From Cranoglanis bouderius (lineage: Eukaryota > Chordata > Actinopteri > Siluriformes > Cranoglanididae), in the NCBI GenBank assembly GCA_023630585.1, contig CM042546.1:23572310-23636309 (forward strand): a stretch of 64,000 bases of DNA. Direction: 5' to 3'. The notes beneath the pieces were generated by a model that searched no databases, had not been told where the DNA came from, and worked only from the letters and a program-made list of their open reading frames with translations. Position numbers and translations under genes: made by a program. Shown in pieces: positions 35,406-61,175 of the stretch. Positions within the stretch are counted from its first letter, which is position 1, and every line of letters starts with the position of its first letter.

Positions 35406-36182
35406 AGACTCTGCACTGAAAATATAACAGTGGATCTGAAAGAGAGACAGAAAGATAATTGTCAGTGTAATTCCATATGCAATATACTGGCTATTGTATG
35501 ACAAGTAAAACAATTAGAGGACTTTGAAAGTTATGTTATTAGACTCCTGTGCAAGCCTTGGATTGTCAATAACAAACACGTTTGAAGTTTGTTTGGTTTG
35601 AACACAAGGCTGCTCATAAGTGTAACTGGTACTTTAGAACTAAAAATAGGGGCAGAGCTGTCAACTGATCACCACTCAGTGGTGAGTTGGATATGTCACA
35701 CAGAATCCTGGCGAGATTTACCTGGTAAACCCTGGAGAGCTTTCTGGGTTGCTTAGAAGCAAATTTAACTTGGTATATATGGAAGCTAGATGCAAAGTGT
35801 GCTGCACAAGAATAAAGAATAAGAAGAACAGTAAATATGCATATTAAAGTCAGCTTAATAATTGATTAGGAGCTTGTTGTTTTCAGTGGGATTGATTTGT
35901 TTGAACCAGTGTATGTATATGTGATTAATGGTGGAGGAGCTACTGTAATGGAAGCACTATAGTCTTTTAATGAGTTAATTCATATCACACAGATGACAAA
36001 ACATGATCACTGTAAAACATAAGATGACAGTACAATACAAATAAGCTCTAAGTGACAACAGTAATGATTTTTAAAGCTTAGTTTTAAATTCATATACAGT
36101 ACATATACCATTACTCAAAAGTAGCATGCTGCTATTTAGGATCTATTCACATTTCAGACCGCTGAATTCTCCAAACCACCCC
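35406..36182. other. Non-coding; expected 3' flank of the Ig receptor gene
   Basis: AT-rich sequence downstream (minus strand) of the receptor stop codon. It should hold the 3' untranslated region. No AATAAA signal on the minus strand was identified close to the stop. Confidence 0.4.
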
Positions 36183-49291
<13,109 letters not shown>

Positions 49292-49407
49292 GTTCAAGTC
49301 ATTTAATGAGATAAATGTATTGCAAGATGCTTCAATGGAATAGGGAGAAGTGGGTATGATTTGTGTATGAGAGGAGGTCAGAGTCAACTATTAGAAATTG
49401 TCTTTGG

Positions 49408-49408
<1 letters not shown>

Positions 49409-49500
<92 letters not shown>
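49409..49500. repeat. (GT)n microsatellite
   Basis: About 45 GT units with one GTAT interruption, upstream of the Ig receptor start. Confidence 0.97.
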
Positions 49501-49501
<1 letters not shown>

Positions 49502-50097
49502 CACTAACCCCAAACCCCATGGTAGTACTGTCTTACCATCTGCTTCTTCTTCTTTATTTATTTATTTGTTTGTTTATTTAGTTTTTTATTTATTTATTTA
49601 TTATTTTGAAGTGTATGGTGGAGTTAGCTAAGCTTAGTAAATTCGCTAAGTTGCTCTGAACTCAACGCCAGTGACATTCACTATATACGTCTTGGAAATG
49701 TATTCAGGACAGTAAATGCTGAGTCAGTGGATGATAGAGATGAATTCTGAGGTTTACAACGACATCCTGACATAATCAATGAAAAACGAGAAAAGGGTTT
49801 TGATCTACGAAACTTCTGAGGCTTCTCAGTTTCTCACATCATGGTATCTGCATGTGCAGTGACAAATATGAATCAGCACTGATAATGTAACTGATTTAAC
49901 GAACAATGTTCCCTAAATGATTATGTTTGCAAGTGAAATGTTTTTGTCAGTTTTGCAGGCCACAGCAATAAGAAAGAATGTGCACATCTGTAAATACACA
50001 CCTTCACACAATCACATAAATCTGACAATAAACATGCATACAGACACACATTCTTGATCATTGTTAATCATGGTCCCACAGATATGCAGTTAAATAT

Positions 50098-50226
<129 letters not shown>

Positions 50227-50727
50227 AAACCCACAGTCTGACAGTTGCTAAAGTAAACAGGAAGATCATGAGCCAGGTTCTAACCTCAGACTGGTTCCTG
50301 TTGTGCCAGACCTGAGATCCTTGTATAGTACCTAAGCACAACACTCTTAAGATAAGCGTGTTGCGTTCCAAAGTGACTTAGATGGTGCATGGACATGCTG
50401 TGAAACTTAATCAAATTTTCCCCCAATTTATTAATTTATGAAATGTAGCACACAGGACCATCTGTTTGTACATATTTACATGCAGGAGACCATAAGTAGG
50501 CTTGGACCTCAGGGTGGAATGATGTTTGGTAGGAGATTTCTTCATTCTGTACAGCATGTTACAAGCTCACCTTAAGCAGACAACAAACAAATCTGTGTGC
50601 AAGACTGGATCTCAACCCACTGTACTATCATAACTGATCTATATGTAATAATCTGACCCACTATGTAATAGGTCATATTACAGAGGCAGGTATCAGAAAT
50701 AGTTTCACTGACTCTCTTTATACAGAG

Positions 50728-50850
50728 GTAAATATGAGCAAAGAAGGCTGTGAAAAATTGACTTTATTATTTTAATCTTTTGATCTTTTGTTAAAAAAAA
50801 TCACAAAAATACTCTGCTCTCATGGATATCAAACAACTGCAAACACAACT
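50728..50850. mobile_element. Tc1-like terminal fragment (family G)
   Basis: TAAATATGAGCAAAGAAGGC and CAAACAACTGCAAACACAAC match the left end of the family G element at 61176. Coding part absent. Confidence 0.7.
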
Positions 50851-50924
50851 GGTTTATCACTTGTTGTGAGCACAAGTCTTCTACAATGCTTCTCCATCAC
50901 ACTGTTTTATGCAGACACCAGTAA

Positions 50925-51215
50925 AAATCAGGCAGACAATCCAAAACACAAATCCAAAGTCAAAAAACAGTTAAAGGTCAGGTGATTGGCAAACAGACTA
51001 GAGTAGGGCAAACATGAAGAGCAAAGTATCAAAAAACAGAGTCAAAAACCGGAAATTCACAAATGTGAACAAAGGCTTGGAATCATCAGCAGAACAGGCT
51101 AGGAGTGAGCCTTCACAAAGAGAGTTTTAATGTGAGGGTTATTTATAGTGTGAGTGTAATTGGATACAGGTGTGTGTATTCAGCAGTCTGGTGAACTTGA
51201 TGATGTGATGACGAT
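50925..51215. repeat. Possible solo-LTR-like fragment
   Basis: CAGGCAGACAATCCAAAACA, GTCAAAAACCG and a TTATTTATAGTGTGAGTG stretch resemble fish Ty3-type LTR sequence. Ends and target duplication not seen. Confidence 0.3.
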
Positions 51216-51489
51216 ATTAAGTTTTCTGTTTGACTTCGAACTCAGACTTATCTCATTTTGTTAGTGAAAACATGGTACACATGTTTTTAAAACAACTGTG
51301 TGTTGCACAGGAGACAGGAGACAAGCCCATACTTACTCACAGACATTACTAAGTGACATACTTCCTAGTAAACAACACATTGCAGGTATTCGGGGTAGAG
51401 ATTAATCCAAGGTATTGTCATATCGTTCTCTCCAGAGCATAGAAGGAAGCCTTGGAGATGTCATTCACCACTATTACCTAACGCTCAGG

Positions 51490-51800
51490 AGTCTTATCCT
51501 CATCCTCACAACCTGTTTGGTGGCTTTGCCGTCAGATTTGTTGGCACATCACGGGAAAACCATATAGAATACCAACATTTTTTGACAACTTTTGTCCAGG
51601 TTTGTCTGAATATAATGTATGCCAAATTTGGTGTTAACTCAACATAATTTACAGAAGGAGTAGAGAAAAAACAGTTTTTGGCAAAATCCAAGATGGTCGA
51701 CAGGAAGCACACTTGAATTTCAGATGTTGGTGTGCGTTCACCAGAATTATAGGAAAACTGTGAATTTAGCAATTCTCTTCAAACAATACAAGGAAAAAAA
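51490..51800. repeat. Unclassified interspersed repeat
   Basis: TTTTGGCAAAATCCAAGATGG followed by TCGACAGGAAGCA is typical of a non-coding fish interspersed repeat. No ends recognised. Confidence 0.35.
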
Positions 51801-51899
51801 AAAGTTGTTACAGTTCTTGATGACAAGGTGGCGCAGTCATGAAACGTCTTGGGTTAAATAGGTGCTTGGGCCCCTAATAAACAAATGCTAATGCATACA

Positions 51900-53980
51900 G
51901 ATGCAGAGAAAAAGAAAAAGGAAAAGAAAAAGTGAGCATTCTGCATAGGCTGGCTCAAAAAATACTTTATTAAATATTTCAGTGAGGACATTCATATTGG
52001 TCAGATTTTTGCTATAGCTATAATTTAAGCTATATATTGCATTGCACTGATTCAAATAAAATATTAGTTTCTGTTGGTGCATTTGCTCATGCAGAAACAT
52101 CAAACTACAGACATTGTAAATCTAAACTGCAGTTTAATACTGCCATCTATGGACAAGAGTTATTCACTAGCAATAGCAGTATTTACTGGTTAGAAGAAAA
52201 TATGAAACACTGCAGGGTGTCTGCTGGCACCTTGCTAAAATGTAAGTCAAAGAATAACCACAATCAGCACAATCTGTAATTATGCAAAAGAAAATCTGCT
52301 TACTGAACATTGCACTACTCCACTGCAAAATGTACTGTCAAGTCATTTACATTATTGATCTAGACGTAATGACTCTAAATTTAGCCGTAATGCGCAGAGA
52401 GGGCATGCTGTGCAAAAGTGACGTTTATACATACTGATAATTACTAAAGGTATTTAAAGCTGAAAATACCAGCAACACCAAATAGATATTTTTGTCAAGA
52501 ATTAACATGTTCCTCAATGTTCAGATTAGGCAGATTTTAATAATATTCAGGATCAAGTAGACTTGAAAGGTCATAAAGTTACCAAAGGTGTGTTTTTAAA
52601 CACTGCATTTAGCCCATTGAGTGATGAGTTTCCATTTCATTTTACTACAATAAGTTTTATATTTTAAAACTGATGTAACATTACTTCATGCTTATTGTAC
52701 ACTCTTAAAACAAAATTACTTCTACAAAATTGTGATGTCTAATGATATTACAAACATTGCTTATTGGACAGGTCCACCTTTGCCTTCTAAATGAATTAAT
52801 GGGCACTGGAGTTAAATAATCTTTTCCACAATTCTGAACCCATTCACTTTGCCATCATATGTTGTATAGCCTTGACTTGGCTTACTTAACTTAAACCTTT
52901 TCTCTCCTAGTGGAGCACAAGTCTTCTCCATCACACTGTTTTATGCAGACACCAGAGGCTTATCAGCTCCTTTGTCATTATTTAAGAAAAGACAGAAGAG
53001 GAAATTAAGGAAGTACAAACATTTTAAATATAGAGGAGTATAGCATCAACATAATACCCTCACTATATATAAATAAATCAATTTTAAAAAACTATACAAA
53101 AAGCTCTGATCTGTGATCTAGATCTGTGGTCTACACTAAAATTAGTCATGTGCAAGTGTACAGACAAATATACTGCTGAAAAAGAGACTGCTTAGTCTGC
53201 CCAAACTATGAGTGCCTCAGTGGGACTGCCTAGCTTTCCCTGCTCCTCCACCTTCCACTTGGTGCTCAGGGCTTTCCTGCACAACCCCCAACAATCAGCA
53301 ACAGGAAACCAAAATGGCTCCATAAACTTTTAACAGATAACCAAAATGAAATACTTATATACACAGATCTCTTACTCAACAATTACCGATAAACCAGAAT
53401 AAATACAGAGAGGCACAGCATCTATTCTGTTTAACCCTTGGTATTGTAGGAGCCTTCACTTAGATTGGATTCTCATTAAAACACATTAACTAGTGATATG
53501 TGTTCAGCAACTGTCTGAACACAAAGGAAATGAGCACCATACTTAATTAATTATTTAATTAACTTGAGCTTGACTGCTTGCCAGACATGGGGGGTATTAT
53601 TACATTCTTCTCCTCTTCTCTATTTTCTCTATAACCAGACAAGAATGAAAGTGTTCCTTGGATCCCCAGAGCCACAGAGATACACATTCACAATCCAGTT
53701 AACACTGTCAGTGGTGAATTTAATAAGCTTGTCGAGCAACTATACAGACCAAAATATCCTGACCCTGTTTCATTGATTTAAGTTTCATCTGACAATGATG
53801 TGTAGCCTCGTAGAGGACCCTGCAAACCTCTGCAAGATAGAAGTAGTGTCATGCTGATAAGTTGTTCCCAAAGGGGATTTAAATGTTTTGCTACAAGAAA
53901 AATAAGGATGAGATTTTTTTAAAAATGGCTTTAAAAAATGTGCTTATAAACAATTCATTATAGTGTGATGGCTTAACCAT
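51900..53980. other. Intergenic, no gene recognised
   Basis: AT-rich sequence with only short random open frames. One noteworthy feature is a 40-bp direct repeat shared with 50868-50921 (see findings). Confidence 0.4.
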
Positions 53981-53987
53981 TTGCATT

Positions 53988-54243
53988 TGGCGGCTGTGGC
54001 TCGGGTAGTAGAGCGGGTTATCCACTAATCGTAGGGTTGGTGGTTTGATTCCCAGCCCCCATGACTCCATGTGCCGAAGTGTCCTTGGGCAAGAAACTGA
54101 ACCCCAAGTTGCTCCCGATGGCAGGCAAGTGCCTTGCATGGTAGCTCTGCTGCCATTGGTGTGAATGGGTGAATGAGACATAGTGTAAAGTGCTTTGTGA
54201 AGCGCAAAGGTTAAAGGCGCTATATAAGTGCAGACCACTGTTT
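53988..54243 (+). repeat. tRNA-derived SINE, near full length
   Basis: Begins GGCGGCTGTGGCTCGGGTAG (A-box type), with GGTTTGATTCCCAGCCC as B box. The body has AAGTGTCCTTGGGCAAGAAA and the tail GGCGCTATATAAGTGCAG. Good preservation suggests a younger copy than the other SINEs here. Confidence 0.85.
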
Positions 54244-54269
54244 GCATAACATGTTTTGTGAACCATACT

Positions 54270-55204
54270 TCAACAATACATCAGCCAAATAGGATGCACT
54301 TATTTATAAATGCATTAATGCCCCAAAGCATCTAGTTTAATGAAATATTTGCAACAACAGTGTCGTGCATTGTGTAATTTGCCCTCTGAAACGATGTCAT
54401 GCTTAAACAAGAAACACACTACACTGTCTAATTTGATTTTCCTTTTGAATGTTTTCCCAGACTATTTCATGCAGGACCAAGACCAGAAATCTTTAGCTAA
54501 CATTTACCTAGTACTGCACTGTATATTCAAAGTCTGTCAACACAGTGCCAGAATATACCAGAAATATAACAGTTTGTGTAGATGTCTGTGAGAGGGCTGA
54601 AAACTTGTGGTTGCATATCAGAAAGAAATATAGGAAAATCTGTCCTAAGAGGTGTTAAATGTTTCTGTTTCTCCCTGTGTAATTTCTGTTCTTGTCTCCT
54701 CAACTACCTAACCTTTACCCTCTGAATAGGTAAAGCAAAACATAATTAAGACATAGTTTGAAGAAGAAATACCTAAAAAGTTGTGCTCACAGGCCTAAAA
54801 TTGTCTCTATTGAAGCCCTAGGACCTGCAATTTTTCCATCACTAGCACAGAAACCACAGAGATATCCCACGAGATCGCAGTGTTAATAGTATTACTAAAT
54901 TCTAATATAAAACCTGGATGAGACACGTACCTCTAACTATCAGTACAGGGCACACAAATGTTAGTGCAGCATGAGCCTTGTATTAGGACATTATGCTGTC
55001 TGCATTAAAAGAATGGCCATTCTCCTTCAGTATGGTCATAAGCAACATATTAGGTTTGGCACCAGCACTGGCGAACCTCAGCTTCTTCTGAGCCATCACC
55101 CATCACTGTAAAACTGCTAAATAAAGGCCTACATGTATATAATTGGCTCTGTGACAACCCTAGGATTTGAACGTGCAACCCTTCCACTACTAGCACTGAA
55201 ACCC
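54270..55204. other. Intergenic, no gene recognised
   Basis: No exon with splice signals and no clear repeat. Short open frames only. Confidence 0.4.
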
Positions 55205-55800
55205 CTGAGATACCTGCACATTAATGCAATTATCTAATCAGCCAATCATTGCAGCGCAATCCAAAAGATCATGCAGATACAGGTCAGGAGCTTCAAGTAA
55301 TGTTCACATCAAACATCAGAATGGGGGAAAAGTGATCCTGGTGACTTCGACCATGGCATGGTTGTGGGTGCCAGACAGGCTGGTTTGAGTGTTTCAGAAA
55401 CTGATTTAATACACAACAGTCTACAGTATACACAGAATGCAGTGTATACACATTATACAGTATACACAGAGTTTACACAGAATGGTGTGGGGGACAAAAA
55501 TGCCTTGTGGATGAGAGAAGCCAGACAAGAACGCCCATGAGGTGAGCGGAAAAGCATCTCAGAACACACAACAATATTTAACTTTGAGGCAGATGGGCTA
55601 CAACCGCAGAATACCATTTTCGGTTCCACTCTCAACAGCTAAGAACAGGAATCTGAGGCTGCAGTGGGCACAGGATCACCGAAACTGTACAGCTGAAGAT
55701 TGGAAAAAAGACCTGTACCCAAGTATTGATATCTTGGGGCATTCTATCTGTGGTCCAATACACATTGTTCAACCTTTTATCTTGTGATAAAAGCTGTAAG
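55205..55800 (+). mobile_element. Decayed Tc1-like fragment (family M)
   Basis: Contains a decayed transposase: GDFDHGMVVGARQAGLSVSE, then RLQWAQDHRNCTAEDWKK, corresponding to the HTH and the start of the DDE domain. Stops and deletions throughout. The C-terminal part is missing. Confidence 0.7.
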
Positions 55801-56152
55801 TGACTTCTGAGCTGTAGTCACTTACTGCTTTATCACAGTAGAAACAACAGCATAGCTCTGTTTAAGACAGTAATTCCATATTTTGATAAAATCTATACAC
55901 ACATACCAATTGTACACCTGTTCCAACATGATAGATCAGGCCGGTTCTTCAAATCAAATTCTTGAAGTCCACTGTCTTGCAGAATTTAGCTCCAACCCTA
56001 ATCAAGCACACATGAACAAGCTAACCAAGGTCTTCAGGATTACTAGAAAATTACAGGCAGGTAATTTTGGAGGTTGGACTTAAACTCCGCAGATTTGAAA
56101 AACCCTGTTATACATCATGTTTCACTGTTGCTCCAGGTGTAACTCCATTGTG

Positions 56153-56776
56153 GAGACCTCCTGCTGGGTCTCCGGCTGGAGCTCGGGGCTGGAGATCGCC
56201 ACGTTAACCTCCAGGGGCAGCTCCGCTGAGGAGACCTCCTGCTGGGCCTCCTGCTGGAGCTCGGGACTGGAGGTCACCACGTTTACCTCCAGGGGCAGCT
56301 CCTCTGAGGAGACCTCCTGCTGGGCCTCCGGCTGGAGCTCGGGGCTGGAGGTCGCCACGTTAACCTCCAGTGGCAGCTCCGCTGTGGAGACCTCCTGCTG
56401 GGCCTCCTGCTGGAGCTCGGGGCTGGAGGTCGCCACGTTAACCTGCAGGGGCAGCTCCGCTGTGGAGACCTCCTGCTGGGCCTCCGGCTGGAGCTCGGGG
56501 CTGAAGGTCGCCACGTTAACCTCCAGGGGCAGCTCCGCTGTGGAGACCTCCTGCTGGGCCTCCGGCTGGAGCTCGGGGCTGGAGGTGGCCACGTTAACCT
56601 CCAGGGGCAGCTCCGCTGTGGAGACCTCCTGCTGGGCCTCCTGCTGGAGCTCGGGGCTGGAGGTCGCCACGTTAACCTCCAGGGGCAGCTCCGCTGTGGA
56701 GACCTCCTGCTGGGCCTCTGGCTGGAGCTCTGGGGTTGCCCGCCTGTGGAGCCGTTTGTGTGCTCGCCAGCTGCCC
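56153..56776. repeat. 78-bp minisatellite, eight units
   Basis: Units start with GAGACCTCCTGCTGGG at 56153, 56231, 56309, 56387, 56465, 56543, 56621 and 56699, an exact 78-bp period. The minus strand encodes a 26-residue Glu-rich repeat (EVSTAELPLEVNVATSSPEL then QPEAQQ). All units keep the frame, and the GC content is far above the surroundings. Confidence 0.97.
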
Positions 56777-56790
56777 TTAAAACAGGTTTA

Positions 56791-57345
56791 TGAGCAGAAG
56801 TAGCTGCTCCTTCCTTCATGTTTCCTGCAGGTGGGGCACTGGAGAATGGCTGGTCGGGTGCAGCCCTCGGTTGCGTACTCCTGAGACTGGGGCTGAGAGG
56901 TGCAGGCCACCACATTTGCCTGCTTCCTCTCATAGTATTCCAGGAACGACTGGCCAGGCTGATCGGGCAGGTGAACTTTGTTCAGAAATACGTTGAGGTC
57001 TGGCTCAAATTCCGCGCTCCCATATTCACGGATCAGGAAATCCACGAAACCCAAGACTGTATATAGTTCTTGGTACCCACTGGCGAGGTGGATCTCCGCC
57101 AACCAGCGGGCTGAGCCGACTAAACGTGATAGGAGGAACCACGCCCATTGTTCCTCACTGGGTTTGGGGTCCTTTACACTACAGAAATACGTCTGGGCCT
57201 GCCAAAGGAAATGCTGGGGTTTAGTAGAAAAACCATTATAAGCAGAGGGTGGATAAATGCAGGCCCACTGGGAGAAAGAGATTGAGTCAAGGGGAGGAAC
57301 AAAAATTGTGGCGCAGCATGTCCCAAATTTCCCCGCTGCATCCAT
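56791..57345 (-). pseudogene. Retrotransposon gag-like protein, ends at an early stop
   Basis: 185-codon frame starting MDAAGKFGTCCATIF. The central region (QTYFCSVKDPKPSEEQWAW, LVGSARWLAEI, DFLIREYGSAEF, QSFLEYYERKQANVV) has the helical pattern of the retrotransposon gag domain. It stops at a single TAA (56788-56790). The same frame then stays open through the tandem array to about 56119, so the stop may be a late mutation. Confidence 0.7.
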
Positions 57346-57361
57346 TTTAGGCGGAGTATTC

Positions 57362-57969
57362 TGTTACGTAACACAGACGTGTAGGACGGAAGAGGGAGTC
57401 AGGATGCATGCGCTGGGGAGACATCAGTAAATATAGAAGAGTTTATTCCAAAAAGAGCAGTAATCCAAAAATGCAATAATCCACAGAGTCAGTAATAATC
57501 CAAAAAGACAGGAAGAAACACCCGAAGCACGGAAGTAGTCTGGGAACCACAAACACGGAGCTATGGACATCGGAACAAGAACTATGATCACTTTAAACTA
57601 TACTACACTAAGATTAACAAATACTCCGCGACGAAGCGGAAACGGAGTGGCGTATTTAAACACACACAAATCATACACACCTGAAACCAATGGATCAATG
57701 AAATATCATGAACCAATGAGAATTAAGGAGGCGGAGACATGACACAAACCAAAACATGAGCACATGGGGAAACACAGGAGGCGGAGACATGACGTGAACG
57801 AAAACAAAAAGCACATGGCAGAGGTAAACAACACGTGAGTCTTTATGAATGACATGTCCATCGGAGAGTTTTTGAATAGCGCTGGAAAGCGTGCAGTGGA
57901 ATGCGGAAGTGTTCGAGTCCGCCGCTCGCATAGCGAGCGACTCAGAGAATGAGGGGAAACTTCTGACAG
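57362..57969 (-). repeat. 5' LTR of the truncated retrotransposon
   Basis: TG...CA ends. It has a TTTAAATACGCC motif near 57655, a possible TATA-like site, and GGAATAAACTC near 57445, a likely polyadenylation signal, in the right order for U3-R-U5. No classical TGG primer-binding site follows the CA end. Confidence 0.65.
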
Positions 57970-58757
57970 TAATAGACAAACACAAAGCTGTTTAATACAC
58001 AATCAACTGTCTCTTTGTACTCCTTCTTTAAATATTTACAATCCCAGCTGGAAAAAATAGCTGATAACCTTCAACAGCAATAAACTGTTTCTTAGCATTC
58101 CTTATCAGAGCATTTTACATCTCAGTTGTGGCTGATACTTCAGATTAATCTGTATAGTCATTGACTTTCTTGCATTTGTGAAAAGCAGCGGCATAGCTAG
58201 GGTATAACATAACAAATAAATTTTGGGATAAAGTTGTAGTTTTAATTTATTATCTTTAGTTGAGTCATGGTGAAGAGAAGGGGGAATCATAAGGCACTGT
58301 GTGCAAACCAACATTCACTCAGTTGTAGACTGGTAGAGAGCCACCACCTTCAAAGCATCTGCTGTGAAATTGTCCATCTGAGTCAACAAGTCATATTGTT
58401 TTGTTTGTCTGTTTGATAGCACTGCAGAGCTAGCTAGTCTTCCAGACCTGGTGATGCGGTAGCAAAACCGTAACAATATGCACCATATGACTTAAAATAC
58501 TCATTTCCACATTGCAGGCAGTTATAAACTATGACACCTAAAAAAAAAAAAAATCAACAAATACTAAATATTTAGTGCTTGATCTAATAGTGATATATTG
58601 TTAGCTGCTGTTTAAGAAGTGCTATAGTGCTGTGATTAAGTTAAGGAAGCAGACACTTCTGGTGCTGACAGAATGATGAGCATGGAGTTGTATCATTATT
58701 GTGTCCCAATAATTTTAAGATTTTGAACACATGCAGTGCATTCTTTCTGAGAATATA
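57970..58757. other. Intergenic, no gene recognised
   Basis: No coding exon or repeat family identified between the LTR and the next Tc1 copy. Confidence 0.4.
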
Positions 58758-59915
58758 TACCGTGGTGGTTGGAGGTTTGTGAACCCTTTAGAATTTTCTA
58801 TATGTCTGCATACATTTGACCCAAAACATCAGATTTTCTAAGTTCTAAAAGTAGATAAAGAGACAAAAATATTATACTTGGTCATTTATTTATTGAGGAA
58901 AATAATCCAATATTACATATCTGTGAGTAGCAAAAGTATGTGAACCTTTGCTTTCAGTATCTGGTGTGACCCCCTTCTACAGCAATAACTGCAACTAAAC
59001 ATTTCTGGTATCTACTGATCAGTGCTGCACATCAGCTTGGAGGAGTTTTAGCCCATTCCTCAGTACAGAACAACTCTGGGATGTTGGTGGGTTTCCTCAC
59101 ATGAACTGCTTGCTTCAGGTCCTTCCACAACATTTCTATTGGATTGAGGTCAGGACATTGACTTGGCCATTCCAAAACATTAACTTTATTCTTCTTTAAC
59201 TATTCTTTGGTAGAATGACTTTTGTGTGCTTAGGGTCCTTGTCTTGCTGCATGACCCACCTTCTCTTGAGATTCAGTTCATTTTCCTTTAGAATTTGCAG
59301 GTATAATTCAGAATTCATTGTTCCATCAATGATGGCAAGTAGTCCTGGCCCAGATGCAGCAAAATAGGCCCAAACCATGATACTACCAACATCATATTTC
59401 ACAGGTGGGATAATGTTCTTATGCTGGAATGCAGTGTTTCCCTTTCTCCAAACCAAAAAGTTCTATTTTGGACAATTACACATTTGCCCTTGGAGTGATT
59501 TTTGATCGACCACTCCTGGGGAGGGTAGCAATGGTCATGAATTTCCTCCCTTTGTACACAATCTGTCTGACTGTGGATTGGTGGAGTCCAAACTCTTTAG
59601 AGATGATTTTGTAAACTTTTCCAGCCTGATAAGCATCGACAACACTTTTTCTGAAATCCTCAGAAATCTCCATTGTTCGTGCCATGATACACTTCCACAA
59701 ACATGTGTTGTGAAGATAGATCCCTGTTCTTTAAATAAAGCAGGGCACTCAATCACACTTGATTGTCATCCCATTGATTGAAAACACCTGAGGTTCACAT
59801 ACTTTTGCCAATCACAGATATGTAATATTGGATAATTTTCCTCAATAAATAAATGACCAAGTATAAGATTTTTGTCTCATTTGTTTAATTGTGTTCTATG
59901 TGTCTTCTTTTAGGA
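58758..59915 (-). mobile_element. Tc1-like transposon, family D copy 2, internally deleted
   Basis: The left end (GTGGTGGTTGGAGGTTTGTG) and CAAAAGTATGTGAACCTTTG repeats match family D copy 1 in inverse orientation. The outermost right bases are lost. It lies in intergenic sequence. Confidence 0.85.
59190..59700 (-). pseudogene. Tc1-like transposase remnant (family D copy 2)
   Basis: HTH part starts MARTMEISEDFRKSVVDAY and ends at a stop near 59476. After a deletion the DDE part reads VKYDVGSIMVWAYFAASG, IIDGTMNSELYLQILKEN and VMQQDKDPKHTK. The NPIE part continues in another frame to about 59030. Confidence 0.85.
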
Positions 59916-61175
59916 GTTACTATATCCTTCCTGGCAGCTCAAACCAAACTGGACAGTTTCCTCTGACCTCTATTATAACCTCTTATATATACCTAAAACT
60001 TTTTAGAAAATCTGATGTAAAAAATGGAAAATGTTGGAAAACGGAAACAGTACTGGAAAACGCTTGAAACAATATGCCCTCCCATTTCTACTGTATGTAA
60101 GAATTGCAATCGCCTACAATTATCAAAATTTGGCAAAAGAAAATAAATAATATTTTTAAAATATATTGAATGTCCATAGAAACTTAAAAATGTAAGGACA
60201 ATGGCTGCTGGGTCAGTTTTTATATTTCATATTGTGTTTATTATTAGTCACAAGACCGACCCACTGGGAAAATTCCAGAACTTCCCAATGGCTTGGTGCC
60301 TGCAGTTTACTGCAGGAGGGTCAGTCCTATATTATTTTAGTAATTTCAGTTTTGCTGAGCCCTGGCCTTTGATGTGTACTCCCTGATGTTCAGCTTATGT
60401 TCATTACCTAACAATAGTTTTGATCTTCTGCCTCTTTTTTGTCTCTTAGAAGAACATGAAACCAGAGGGAGCCTACAGTGTGAACGTTTTCTTTTAAATT
60501 CAAGCAACAGAAACTAACCCGGAGTTATGATCTAGGGCCAGAGAAAACATGAACCAAACTCATGTGCCTCCAACCAGAGAATATGAGAGTGCATGCCTGC
60601 AGCAGAATTTCCACTGGTAAGCAAGACACATACATCAGCCAAAGTGTTTAGTTTGGGTGAAGGGTCTGAAATCGATTAAGCCTCAAATGGAGGTGTGGCA
60701 CAAAACACACTTGATGACAGATTCAAAACAAATTTCACTAAAAGCATGTGACAGGCAACACATTAGCTCTAAAAGAAAGCAGAAAGCAACTTGAACCTTG
60801 GTGCAAAATATATTTATTCTGAGGCTGCACAAACAGGCAAGTGACAGATTGGGCAAACTGTATCATCAGGCATGTGTTACATATGCATAGGGTATCACAG
60901 CCTACAAAGTAGTATGAGTACAGCAGGGGTTGCAATCTTGATTTCAGATGTCAGAAGTTATGAAGCTTAATGCAGTTCTTTCTCTTTTTTTGCACTAGAA
61001 CACTGCACTAATTTGATAACACATGAATGTGTTGATTAAAACACTTTTGCAATCACTTTTCACTTTTCAAATACCAGTGATTTTTCTCCTTAAAACAACC
61101 TGAAAATAACATATACATTTAAAAGTAAAGTTTTGTGTATCACAAAGCTCTGTTTTAATGCCGTTTTTTCTTATA
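59916..61175. other. Intergenic, no gene recognised
   Basis: Only short open frames without splice or domain support. Confidence 0.4.

Larger units (their letters stand above)
56119..57969 (-). mobile_element. Truncated LTR retrotransposon (5' LTR and gag, Ty3-like)
   Basis: On the minus strand a TGTCAGAAG...TTACGTAACA segment (57362-57969, about 608 bp, TG/CA ends) is followed after about 17 bases by the start codon of a gag-like frame. After gag comes a 78-bp tandem array, then the element ends near 56119. No protease, reverse transcriptase, integrase or 3' LTR follows, so only the 5' third is present. Confidence 0.75.

Noticed and set aside
35207..35513. Overlapping open frames on both strands, rich in His-Thr-Ala-Arg or Cys-Val
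   Set aside because: Artefact of the GT/GTGC microsatellite at 35257-35405.
49363..49631. Plus-strand Cys-Val open frames over the Ig gene promoter region
   Set aside because: Artefact of the (GT)n run at 49409-49500.
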